A DNA stretch of 64,000 nt from NCBI GenBank assembly GCA_021234155.1, contig JAJEKV010000023.1:6858009-6922008 (forward strand), written 5' to 3'. The position numbers and the translations under genes were made by a program. Numbering within the stretch: position 1 is the first letter of the stretch; every line of letters begins with the position of its first letter. The notes beneath the pieces were generated by a model. The model did not search any database, was not told the origin of the DNA, and saw only the letters and a list, made by a program, of their open reading frames with translations. Below, in pieces: positions 48,042-57,944 of this stretch. The DNA comes from Isoetes taiwanensis (taxonomy: Eukaryota; Streptophyta; Lycopodiopsida; Isoetales; Isoetaceae).

Positions 48042-48500
48042 GAGCCCACAACTAAGAAAATGCCCACATTCTTTCAGAATTCTATGTTGTCTTTGTTAGA
48101 ATGTGTTATATTTATACACGTGTGCAACCTTCATCCTTTGTCTATTATTGGCTCAAACAGCTAAAAGGGCTTTTGCCTTTAGCCCTCATTATATATAAGA
48201 GCATGCTCTCTTCATGAAGATTATCATTCGCTTTGAAATTAACTTGTGTCCTCTCTATCTTGATGTGTCTCTCTCTTCCTTGCATTGTTATATTTCTAAC
48301 ATGCACAACAAGAGAAAGGTCAATTAGGGGCGTCTGTAGCGATGTGTGGGTCACGTCTATGCGACGTTGGGCCACGTGACACAGACGTGATGCTAGGGAC
48401 ACGTCGCATGTAGGGATAGGTTCTGTACGTATGAAATTTTTTTTCAGACGTATAAAGTCCAAAAATACGTATTTTTTACCCGCCGGCTGAAAAAAAAAAA

Positions 48501-48765
48501 TTCGCGTAAGCGAAACCTTCTGTTTCGCTTACGCAAACTTTTTTTCGCGTAAGCGAAAGCTTATTTTTCGCTTACGCGAATCTCCTTCCCAAATTCGCGT
48601 AAGCGAAGTCTTAAGTTTCGCTTACGCGAAACTTCTTTCGCGTAAGCGAAACAGATATATTCGCTTACGCGGAATTTTTTTCCGTTCGCATAAGCTGTTT
48701 TATACGTTTCGCTTACGCGAAGGGAGTTTCGCGTAAGCGAAACAGTAGTTTTCGCTTACGCGAAG
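48501..48765. repeat. Array of twelve alternating CpG-rich palindromic units
   Basis: The near-palindrome TTTCGC-TTAC-GCGAAA occurs twelve times in 265 bp. Read on the plus strand, the centre alternates GTAA, TTAC, GTAA, TTAC through the whole array (the ninth is degraded to ATAA), so consecutive units pair into six stem-loops with 7-10-nt loops (CCTTCTG, GCTTATT, CAGTAGT). It lies about 460 bp after the ankyrin/PGG gene end. No protein reading is preserved. Confidence 0.9.
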
Positions 48766-49029
48766 TTTTCTTTATATATAACGAGGCGCTTTTTCTTTAT
48801 TTTTGCGCAGAACAAGGTAAACCACCTGCGCCCTGCTCCACAACCTGTGCCCCTTTGCCTTTTTTTTTCATTTTTCCTTAGTTTTTAGGCAAACCTAGTT
48901 AGTTTTTTGTTGTTTCTTTTATTGTAGGTCTGGGGTTCCTCCATAGTGAGGCCCTTGCCTGTTGCCCCCCTCCATTGAGGGGCGTGATGATGGTGAGCGT
49001 CTCGTTCTATGGTCGAATCCAGACTGATT

Positions 49030-49135
49030 TTTGTGAAAAAAATAATGAAAAAAAAAGAAAATAAAAAACAATAGAACAAAAAGAATAAAAAATGAGGAAA
49101 AAAATAATGAAATAAAAATAAAAGAAAAAAATAAG
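49030..49135. repeat. A-rich low-complexity tract
   Basis: Runs of AAAAAAGAAAATAAAAAACA type; counterpart of about 31,553-31,660 in unit 1. Confidence 0.8.
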
Positions 49136-49899
49136 TGAGAAATTTGGTTGCCTACGCTTTTATCGACAACAGTAGCAGTTAGTTTAGGGAGTTGATTAAG
49201 AGAGACTAGGTTTTAGAAGTTCGGAGTGATCCTTGGCTGAGGCAGTGACCCTCGCCTGGCGTGCCACATTGAATTGTGCCATGCCGAGGGTGGGTGTCAT
49301 TGCTGATGTCGAGGATTGCTAGGGTCAACCTCCCATTGAGGTGTATAGCCCTCTCCTGCCGCTTGTTGACTTCGATCACGTGGTGCTGAAAGGTGGGTGT
49401 TGTACTCTTATGGAAGGTTAGGAGAATATTTAATGAGATATACCCTATTTTCTGACGGTGTTGTTGACGAAAGTCCAACACTAATATAGGGAGTGGTGTA
49501 TATTTCATTAAATATTCGTGACTTTGCCAGGTGGTCTTATGCAATATGTTCAGTTGAGTGCTGCCAACCTCTATGAGGGAGTTTCCTAATGGAGTCAGTA
49601 GCTGGGTCAGATCATAAGTTAAACTTGTTGAAGAGAATGAGAAAAATGCATTTCATAAAACCGTAACTGTCAAACTCAGTAGATTAACCATAGAGTGCCT
49701 ATAACCGTCAACTTGAAACTCAGTAGGGTGCCTATAGCCGTCAAGCTTGAAATTTAATAGTTTACTAGAATCTTAATGAACTATTTCACGGCTTATTGAC
49801 ACTCAAATAAAGTGGGTTTTTTTTTCCCCAGACTTTTAGGTATTGTTGCTGCTTTGCTACAGTTGGCATATCCTATACACAGTTTCTTCTAAAGCTGCT

Positions 49900-51631
49900 A
49901 TGAATCCACAAGAGTTAGACGGGCTTAGACTAGAAGCAGCAGAGCCTCACATGAGCCCTAAAGAAGGACCTAGGGTAGAAGCAGAGCCTCACATGAACCT
50001 AGAGGCCGAGTCTTCTACCAAGATGCAGAGAAAAAGATCAAGACCCCAACAGCTATGGTCCTCCTTAAGACCCGCTTTAATGAATTGGCTCGTGGCCGAA
50101 TATGTCTTTGCCACCCCATCCGAGTTAGAGTTGATTACTACAACAGGGCGAAGGATGGCTAGACTTCCACTCAAGTCTCATGAGAGATCTTTGAGAGCTT
50201 TTGGGCCTCGAATGATAGAGCTAGAACCTGAAAAGATTGATTTTGAAAGGTATGCTTGGATAGATGGCAATGTATCCCGTACAACTGGAAATATGATTCA
50301 TGCGGTGGCAAATCTAACTAGTCCGTGCTTGAGGGAGTCTTTAAAAGATAAAGGCGTGGAATGGAACCACGGCTTGGGCCCGAATCGAAAGCTTAGAAAG
50401 GAAACCCATCAACCCCCCACCTAGTTAAGAAAGTGTTGGCCGCGACTATTAGAGCCAAAGCGTCCCGGTGAGGCCCGATAAAAGAGTGGGAAGCAAGAAA
50501 AGGGCGATGCCAAGACTATATGGTTTGCAATGGTGGATTCCTCTCAAATAATCAACGGGACCAATTGGTTCAGGGAACATATGGAACGGTGTTCAAATGC
50601 AATATCTTGGGTTCTAGTTTTCTTAAAAATGACGAACCCTATTGTGTTAAATTTCAGAATGATGATGTCGCGGTTAGGTGCGGCTAGGCCTGATGTGATA
50701 GTAAAGGCCATGATGAAAAACATGAGGGAATCACAAATGCAAAGGTTAGACATGGCTCTATCATCATTTGCATTGGTCGTACAACCGGGTTGGAAAGAAC
50801 GGGGTTGATATTTCCCTCTTTTTGGAATGGGGTTCTTGTGCATCTCTTTTGTGCATCATGGAGATAATGAGTTTGCCGGGCATGCATTTAAGAGATTAGG
50901 GTATAAGCCCTCTTTATCGAGGTTGGCGTCCATAAGCTTGAGCAACGAAGAAAGCAAGAGTTATATGTTGCTCAAAGAGTGGGTGATCTAACTATGTCGT
51001 TTTTAAGCGGCTTGCTTAAGCTTCATAAAGAGCACCATTTACACATGGACTTGCACCCGGGCAATGTCTTGCTTCATTTTGAATTTGGGAAAGAGAGAGG
51101 ATGCACGGACCCCCAGGCTGTTTATATTTGGTATATGTGACTGGGGAGAAGAACGGCTAATAGGCGAGCCAGTGGAAGTGAAGCGGTGGGCATACAAAGG
51201 CATGGATGCTGCTGCCAAAAAGGCGATTGAGAATGAAAGGCTTGCCTATCCATACATGCATGATGATTTGTATTGGGGTCCAAAAAGAGATGGAACTAAG
51301 ACGGTGCCTGCAAGGGTAGACTTCGATCTCTTAGGGGCAGCCTACTTTATCTATTACCTTGCTGATTTTGCACGCAAGCATTCTTTTTTTGAGACTATGG
51401 GTACCAATGAACAAAGCCAGAGGTTTCGAAACATGTGCGATTATTTGAAGCACTGTGTCGAATCCCCAATACGAGACAAGGCACGCAAGTTTGATCTGAA
51501 CCCTGAACACCATGCGGAGCACTTGGAATTGCTCTCCAACACATTGCACAAGACCCCAAACGGAATCAGATTGGATTCCTCAAGTTGGGTTAGGTGCAGA
51601 CGATGCTGACCAAGCTGGACCAAGTCACGCT
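49900..51631 (+). pseudogene. Protein-kinase-like gene, full-length but frameshifted copy (unit 2)
   Basis: Start MNPQELDGL after an acceptor-like TTTTTCCCCAG (49,820-49,830). Against unit 1 it shows a 15-codon stretch read in another frame and then restored (TTTGRRMARLPLKSHERSLRAF against TTTDEGWLDF...AERAF), then several more small indels from about 50,370 on. It keeps the catalytic loop HLHMDLHPGNVLL (51,036-51,080), a DFG-like ICDWGE (about 51,133), and a subdomain IX-like VDFDLLGAAYFIYYL. The C-terminal helix region extends past the duplication end to about 51,631 (IPQVGLGADDADQAGPSHA in one frame). The loop shows H-x-D-L-H-x-x-N, so Lys of the usual DLKPxN is His. Confidence 0.75.
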
Positions 51632-51889
51632 TAGCGTGCCATTTATGAGCTCTCTTGTATGCAATAAAAAAAAATGTTGATTGAACAATTGCTTAAAATA
51701 CTATCTATCTATCTTTAAATACATTCAATAAAACATCTTTGGCATTCTTATGTATTTATTTTTGTTGCACTTGTTTTTTTTTTTATAATTTATAAGTCAT
51801 ATTGAGTTGTTTTTTATTTCCCGCAGTTAACGTAAAGCCTATCCGCAAGAAAACGAACAGACAACTTACCTAGTGCCAAACACAAAAGA

Positions 51890-52438
51890 ATGTCTCAACA
51901 ACTGAGTTCGTCTCATCGGCAACCGAGTTCTTGTCATCAGCAGATGAGAGAAGGGGCTGATGAAACTGGGCATGGAGGCAACTTCTCTATGCCGTCCACT
52001 TTGAGAACTCCAGAACCAGATGGATTTGTATTTCCTTCTCTACCTACATTGTCAGAGGTTAGGGCATAATAGATACAGAAAGCAGAGGAACATGCTAGAA
52101 TGAATGAGGCGCGTGCAAAAGAGTTGTTGAGGTTGAGGGCGATGGCAGAAGTGGCCAAGAAAGAAGGTGTCACAATTACAGAGGTGCATGGAGTTGCATG
52201 TGACATGGGCCCAGGTTGTTGCCCGCATGGAGCGGATTTTGAGGATATCGAGGCCAATTTAGACGCCAAACAGTTTGACGTCGACTGGCCAAGCAGGAGA
52301 GCAGGAAAGTATAAGGCATACGACTGCAAGATCCCTGAAGTCCGAGCTAAAGCTTTGGAGAGGTGGGTGCAAGTGAAAGGAATAATGATAAAAAACCACG
52401 AATTCAGCAAGACGTTTGCCAAAACAAGTGTACTATGA
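51890..52438 (+). pseudogene. Unknown protein segment with two adjacent nonsense codons
   Basis: From ATG 51,890 the frame reads MSQQLSSSHRQPSSCHQQMR, continues 59 codons, hits TAA TAG (52,067-52,072), then goes on in the same frame through KAEEHARMNEARAKELLRLR, GPGCCPHGADFEDIEANLDA and ALERWVQVKGIM to a TGA-type end near 52,438. A frame kept across two stops implies a real protein; TAA TAG would come from CAA CAG by two C-to-T changes. It sits between the kinase-like gene and the RING gene on the same strand, and may have been one exon of a larger gene. Family not recognised. Confidence 0.55.
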
Positions 52439-52601
52439 GATTGTGAGAGGGGAACCCGTAAATTATGCCAGTAGAAAGTGGAAACAAGGAAGTGGCAGTG
52501 GTAGCAGCAGAGAGTGAAGCTCGCGGACGATTCTGAAAGCGCTCTTGGTGATAAGCCCGTGACTATAACCTATTTACTTCAAGATGCCATAAAACTTTTA
52601 G

Positions 52602-53345
52602 ATGTGGGGGGAGGGGGTTGCAGCAGCAGGTGCAGTAACAGATGAGGTAGATCTGAAGGCTCAGTTAGAGAATGAAAGAAGTCGAAACCTCACTCTATCA
52701 GAGGAAAACTTGCGCTTAAAAGATCGTGCAAATGCTCACGACAAGGTGGCTGCAGAATTACTAGACACGAAGAATCAACTTGCAGCTTTGGGTAGGGAAA
52801 ATACGGTGTTGAGAGTAGACAATGAGCATATGCGCACAATATCAAGAGTCTTAGATTCTGATCCCCTTAGAGTCTCCAAGGAGTAGGCTATTGCATACCT
52901 CCCTCTCGAATACCTATATGACAGTCAGTGGGATGATGTAAAGAACGGGGACTTTAGATATTGTCAAGTGTGTGCAGACAATCTAACCCAAGTTGGTTGG
53001 TATGCCTTAGGGTGTGGACATCGTCTGCATTTGAGGTGTTTGTTGGATTGGATGATGGGCAGTAGGTTCTGTCCAGCAGATGATGGATATATTATACCAG
53101 AGCGCCAGTATGCAATGCTCAACCTGCAATCACGCATGCCTCCCTTGCCACCTCTGATTGCTCGCAGGAGGGATGGAATGGCTCATGCGTTCCAATCCCA
53201 ACGTGAAATGGACCTTTGGACGGGGGTAGAAGAACCGCGTGAAGGTGAAGAGGTACCAGACATTAATCAGTACCTGCCGCCCGCTCCTGGGCCAGCAGGT
53301 GATTGTGGTGCGAACATGGATGCAGACGATTACTTAAACCCATGA
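52602..53345 (+). pseudogene. Coiled-coil RING-type protein, copy 2 with premature stop
   Basis: Same protein as copy 1 at 6,864-7,625. Open from about 52,602 through the coiled-coil part, then TAG at 52,884-52,886 (SKE-stop, where copy 1 has SKEQ: CAG to TAG). The frame continues unbroken to 53,345 through YCQVCADNLTQVGWYALGCG, HLRCLLDWMMGSRFCP and QYLPPAPGPAGD. Homology with copy 1 begins at the acceptor-like GGTTGCAG/CAGCAGG, so upstream exons probably exist. The RING again lacks the last Cys (FCPADDG). Confidence 0.8.
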
Positions 53346-53585
53346 GCTATCTACATTATTTTTTTGATATTTTTCCCTAAGATCTCAGATGCACATGAAT
53401 AAACCAACGTTCGTTGACGAGGATTTCCTTGTCTTAATAAAATTTTGGGGGTTGGGTTGCCGCATTGAGTTGTTTGTGTAATAGTTAAGTAAAGTAAGTA
53501 TGTGACTGAGTCAAAACATCTGTGAGTGAGCACCCTATTTGACATCTAGACCTCATGTCAGGCCTTCTTTCACCCAATCTTTCAC

Positions 53586-53714
53586 CCTGGCTTAGTCGCT
53601 TTTGTTTGTCCTGTTTGATGTATCTAATTTGCCCCCTAGGATGAGGTTGCTCACTCATTTTAGGTGGCGAATTAGATACATCAAGCAGGAAACTCGAAAA
53701 GGGAGTAAGCCTGG
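53586..53714. ncRNA. Foldback class I, copy 2
   Basis: Best-paired class I copy: GATGTATCTAATTTGCC on the left faces GGCGAATTAGATACATC on the right. In copies 1 and 3 the central AATT is AAAG and the partner is changed to CTTT, so pairing is kept by double changes. Confidence 0.6.
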
Positions 53715-53822
53715 AGCGCGACCCTCTTGAATGGTTGTCAGCTCACCAGCCGGATATTCTCCGCGGCAAACAATATAGACTTCTCGAAATTCTTGTTACC
53801 TCCTTTAGAAAGAGCGAGCTTT

Positions 53823-53916
53823 GCTCTGACTCTCTTTTGGGCGTCTCTATGTCAATGTATCTTAGATACTTTGCTAGGTTATATTACACAAAGATGCCCA
53901 AAATGGGGGTCGGAGC
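53823..53916. ncRNA. Foldback class II, copy 2
   Basis: Outer stem GCTCTGAC/GTCGGAGC and middle TTTTGGGC/GCCCAAAA, loop around CTTAGATACTTTGCTAGG. The third copy has GCTCTGGC/GCCGGAGC, a compensated pair change. Confidence 0.55.
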
Positions 53917-54046
53917 AGAAATCATTCGTTCTAGAGGAGGTTACAAGGGTTTTGAGTACTCTATTTTTATTGTGGACGCGGATGATATCAGGCTAGTGGT
54001 TGCTTGCGATTCTGTGGGGTCATTAGATATTAGTGATTGATGAGTT

Positions 54047-54168
54047 CAAGCATCGAGACTTCCCAATCTTTCTTTCCCCTCCTCTTTGGGCAATGTAGCT
54101 TAGTTTACATACCAAGTTCCATTGTCCAAAGAGGGGTGAAAGCAAGGCTTGGGAAGTCTCGATGCTTG
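54047..54168. ncRNA. Foldback class III, copy 2
   Basis: The best hairpin in the window: CAAGCATCGAGACTTCCCAA at 5' pairs perfectly with the 3' end, and CCTCTTTGG with CCAAAGAGG further in. About 57-nt arms, 8-nt loop. Size and shape resemble a plant MIRNA precursor. Confidence 0.65.
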
Positions 54169-54251
54169 CACTCAGGAGGTCGATTTGGGAATTCATGATG
54201 CCATGACTCTTGAATTCTGTGGGTAACTTAGATGTTAGTGATTGATGAGTT

Positions 54252-54377
54252 CAAGCATCGAGACTTCCCCGTTTTTCTTTCCCCCGCCTCTTTGGGCAAT
54301 GTAGCTTAGTTTACATGCTAAGTTCCATTGTCCATAAGAGGCAGGTGAAAGCAAAGATTGGGACGTCTCGATGCTTG
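54252..54377. ncRNA. Foldback class III, copy 3
   Basis: CAAGCATCGAGAC outer stem and a GCCTCTT/AAGAGGC inner stem, where copy 2 has TCCTCTTT facing AAAGAGGG. Directly follows copy 2 with a shared TTAGTGATTGATGAGTT lead-in. Confidence 0.6.
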
Positions 54378-54415
54378 GACCCAGGTCTCATTCATCCTGG
54401 CTTAGTCTCTTTCAT

Positions 54416-54549
54416 CCAGGGCTTAGTCTCTTTTGCTTGTCCTGTTTATTGTATCTAAAGTGCCCCCTGGGATGAGATCGCTCGCTCATGTTAGGGGGCA
54501 CTTTAAATATATATAAACAGGAACATCGAAAAGAGAGTAAAAAGCCTGG
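54416..54549. ncRNA. Foldback class I, copy 3
   Basis: Inner stem AAAGTGCCCCCT/AGGGGGCACTTT is longer than in copy 1 because the right arm has GGGGGC where copy 1 has GGTGGC. Confidence 0.55.
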
Positions 54550-54658
54550 AGCGTGACCCTCTTGAATGGTTGTCAACTCACCAGGCTTGATATTGTTCGC
54601 TACAAACAATATAGACTTCTCGAAATTCTTGTTACCTCCTCTAGAAAGAGCGAGCTTT

Positions 54659-54750
54659 GCTCTGGCTCTTTGTAGTCTCTCTGTGTCAATGTAGCTTAGT
54701 TACTTTGCTAGGTTATATTACACAAAGAGGCTCAAAATGGGGGCCGGAGC
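54659..54750. ncRNA. Foldback class II, copy 3
   Basis: GCTCTGGC/GCCGGAGC outer stem, GTGTCAATGTAGCTTAG facing CTAGGTTATATTACAC. Part of the second I-II-V series in the right-hand cluster. Confidence 0.55.
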
Positions 54751-54798
54751 AAAAATCGTTCGTTCTAGAGGTAGAAGTTGCTATGATGTCAGAGGTGA

Positions 54799-54946
54799 GA
54801 GCGCACTCTAATTTCAAGCCAAAGTGGTGCCTGGGCGTTGTCCATCCATATAGCGGCTGTTAGGCACCAAATCATGGAACATCCTAACTCCAGCTATTGA
54901 TGGAGAACCTTGAGCATCACTATGACTTGAAATTAGAGGACGCGTC
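54799..54946. ncRNA. Foldback class V, copy 2
   Basis: Arms CTCTAATTTCAAG/CTTGAAATTAGAG around a ~90-nt loop with the nested GGTGCCT/AGGCACC stem. Homologous to 8,353-8,490. Confidence 0.5.
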
Positions 54947-55133
54947 CCCTTCGGCGTCGTGGTGGATTGTACATCGACGGAGGTAACAAGGTTTTTGAGT
55001 ACTCTATTTTTATTGTGGCAGCGGATGATATCAGCCTAGTGGTTGCTTGCGATTCTGTGGGTTCATTTGAGATTAGTGATTGATGAGTTCAAGCAACGAG
55101 ACTTCCCAGTCTTTCTTTCACTCAGGTCTTTGA

Positions 55134-55324
55134 GCGTAACTCCGGTACGCCAAATTGGCATTTGAATGCCATTAGGACCTATAATTTGTACCTCCATTCC
55201 TTTGGGTGGCACATGCCATGCAAACCCATTTGGTATTCAGAGCATGTGCCACCCAGAGGAATAGAGTACAGATTATAGGTCCTGATAGTATTCAAAGCCC
55301 AATTTGGCGTACTGGAGATACGCC
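55134..55324. ncRNA. Foldback class IV, long hairpin
   Basis: Arms of about 83 nt pair at roughly 85-90% of positions, from GCGTAACTCCGGTACGCC/GGCGTACTGGAGATACGCC at the base to GGGTGGCACATGC/GCATGTGCCACCC at the top, with a ~24-nt loop. Many mismatches are G:U-compatible. Single copy in this window. Resembles a young MIRNA-like foldback or an inverted-repeat siRNA source. Confidence 0.6.
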
Positions 55325-55344
55325 TCACCTATCTAGTGGTTGGG

Positions 55345-55770
55345 AGGATGTGGATCATGTACCTTGTGAACCTTCTGATGGATCAGATTCGTCCCAGCTG
55401 GTCCATGGCTATTTGGCCCCTTGGCGCGCGTAGATTACTTCTCATCAACAAGATTCTATGGCATGCGAAGAGGCAAGCAGCAACGGAAGTCGAGACGGGT
55501 CTGATCCAAGGAGGGTTCTCAAGGCACTAAGTTCGATGGAGGTAAGGGAACACGGTGATGCATAATCATTGGTTGGAGAGTGGATCGTGTATCTAGTGAA
55601 ATCTCGTATCCGTCAAAGTCGTCTCGACCGATCCGTGGCCGTTTGACCCCTTGGCATGCGTAGATTACTTCTCATCAGCAAGATTCTGTGGCATGCGAAG
55701 AGGCAAGTGTCAACGGAAGTCAAGCCGGCTTTGGCGGGTGCGAGGTTTCTCTAGGCACTTAGGTCGACTG
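55345..55770 (+). repeat. ~190-bp repeat family, right-hand pair
   Basis: Two copies (about 55,345-55,530 and 55,590-55,770) homologous to the pair at 11,290-11,715, with shared GCGTAGATTACTTCTCATCA and AACGGAAGTC blocks. They close the older duplicated segment. Confidence 0.65.
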
Positions 55771-55779
55771 ATGTTACAC

Positions 55780-57700
55780 ATGAATGAAACATGGACCGAA
55801 GTTACATGAACCATCATACATGAAAGAAACATCGTACATGAAAGAAACATAAAACAAGGTGACGAAATATGATAGCGAATTTTTAGAGGGTTTTTTTGAG
55901 AAGGGTTTAGAGGGTTTTCAGTTACGAAAGACATTTACGCAAAAGTTTGATTGTTTTAGGGGTTTAGATTTATCCTTCAAAATCTTGTAGTTACATTTCA
56001 TAAAGTAAACAAAAAATATTGCATTTACATATATAATAATCATCATCGTCTTACTAATAAGAGTTACACAAAAATTGGTACAACCTAAAAAGTTTCAAAT
56101 AAGTCTGGCTAGACTGAAACTGAAACTGAAACTGAAGTTACATACTCATATAAGTGCAATGGCTTTATCCTTCTTCACACTCATTAATAAAACAATCATG
56201 TGATGGATTTTGTAAGCCTTGAATTCATGTCACTTGCTGATCAGGTGGATGATACTTTATGTTAAATGCTTTGTGTCAAGCTAAAAATACGTCACGCAAA
56301 AAACTATTGTGAATGCAAATGTGCAACAGAGAAAGCACCTTTTTCCAACTACAACCTGCAGCTAACAAGGATTATTTATGTTAAGTGCATGAAAAGGCAT
56401 ACAATAACTTCAACCTCCTGCGCAATACAAATAACTATGCAAAGTTCTTCAACCTTCTTGCGTATTAAAGTTTTGAAAAGAGAAGGTTATGGATGGTCTT
56501 TCATGATCTGACTGGGTTCATATAGCCAGCCATGCTGTCATGCTGTCATGGATGCTAAACATTCTCATAGTGCCATACTCCTAGCATCTCCAACTGAAAT
56601 AGAGCGCATCATCATACCATTTATCACAATGAAAGGGCAAAAATGGAACATGTTATTCCGTACTAAGGGCACTAAAGGACATCTTGTTTCCTCCAAGAAT
56701 ATCCTGGAAGCAAAGGAATTAGAATTACAACATAATACATACAACAATTTTCTAGAATTAGAAAAACATAATTCTGACTGACTTAATGATTTAACGAGTT
56801 AACAATCCCTTCCTAGGATGGTATGGTAGAATGATCTCCATGAATTCAATCCTAAAGTGGAACAACTGTGATGTGGTAATCTTCTTGAGCTTCTTTAGCA
56901 TTGGGTGGCGGTACAAGCTTATCACAGCCATCGAATAGTTTCACAATGATTAGAGAACAATGATGCAACAAACCTTTCTACAGACAAAGCACTAGGCCTA
57001 TCTGAAAACTTTGACAGACCATCTGATGGATTTGAAATGGCATAATCTTAGCACTTGTTACCAACAAAGACTCATGTGGAAGACCTTTCTGCCTATTTCG
57101 CTGCCATATTTTCTGTAGATTTTCCTAGAGTAAGCTAAACCTAAAAATGTCAAGGAACTGACCTGGAGAAGGAAAGCGATGGATTCGTCCTCTGAGAAGC
57201 TCCTGCAACTCGAATTCATGCCCAACTGCCAGTTTCTATGCTTCATATTGCTGGCTGCTTCCAGAAATACGTCATCTGTAGACCTAGCGCGCCGCCGCAC
57301 ACCCTCTAGCAGGCACCTCTTAGATGCAAGAACCTCTTCAAGTTAGACGCAAACACCTCGTTTAAGTTAGTATTTTAACCTAAGAAAATAGAAAAAGGCA
57401 AAATAATCCCCTGTTCTTGGAGCAGGTGCGCCGGCGCACGCTCTCAAAAGCTGCACCAAAGATTCCATCTTTTGATACTGAGATTCCGCTCACTTCGTCT
57501 AGGATCCTCTATGGGTTCGTCTTTGCTATCATGATAAGAAATTGGAATTATAAACTCGTCGTTCCACATGTAATTTCACCGGCAGGGCTGTTTCCTGCTT
57601 CAAGTTTGCTTTTGGTTTTTTTCAAGATTTTTATGAGTTCGATTGAGGATCGGCAACAAGTAGAAGTATTGCAAAAAAGATTTTGCATGACTGGGAGCAC
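55780..57700. other. AT-rich non-coding stretch
   Basis: No supportable gene. Starts with a short ACATGAAAGAAACAT-type tandem motif (about 55,780-55,855); a GAAACT triplet run lies at about 56,117-56,140. Frames at 56,266-56,781 and 57,058-57,704 show no family features. Confidence 0.4.
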
Positions 57701-57706
57701 TTGAAG

Positions 57707-57775
57707 TAGGAAACACGTACCAATAGATGAAGCTTTAGACCGCTAGGAAACACGTACCAATAGATGAAGCTTTGG
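57707..57775. repeat. 37-bp tandem repeat, two copies
   Basis: TAGGAAACACGTACCAATAG...GATGAAGCTTT starts at 57,707 and again at 57,744. Confidence 0.9.
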
Positions 57776-57778
57776 AAA

Positions 57779-57934
57779 CGGAGTGCCTTATTTATCAACC
57801 ACGGTCATGTTTGAACCAACGTAAAATCATAAAAACTCCGTGTGTTTTTTCTTTCGCTATGGCTTTAACATGACAACAAAGGCCCCTTGTATTTTTTGTT
57901 CAAACATGACCATGGTTGATAAATAAGGCACTCA
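57779..57934. mobile_element. 156-bp MITE with 8-bp target duplication
   Basis: Inverted repeats of about 36 bp (GAGTGCCTTATTTATCAACC at left, reversed at right; one mismatch) and a perfect flanking TTTGGAAA (57,771-57,778 and 57,935-57,942). The 8-bp duplication points to the hAT superfamily. Non-coding. Confidence 0.85.
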
Positions 57935-57944
57935 TTTGGAAATA

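Larger units (their letters stand above)
33893..51382 (+). repeat. Tandem duplication, unit 2
   Basis: Second unit, 17.5 kb because of the hAT insertion (36,912-40,520) and the insertion at about 41,480-44,315. It starts inside the LTR, with TAACTTACCTGTGTG matching 22,678, and its homology to unit 1 stops at GCAAGCATT (51,382) while its own kinase gene continues. Unit 2 is therefore the copy attached to the original right flank, and the LTR start left of unit 1 is the original left flank. Confidence 0.93.

Noticed and set aside
48501-48765. CRISPR-like array
   Set aside because: Units alternate in orientation, spacers are 7-20 nt and unequal, and the context is plant nuclear DNA with no cas genes.
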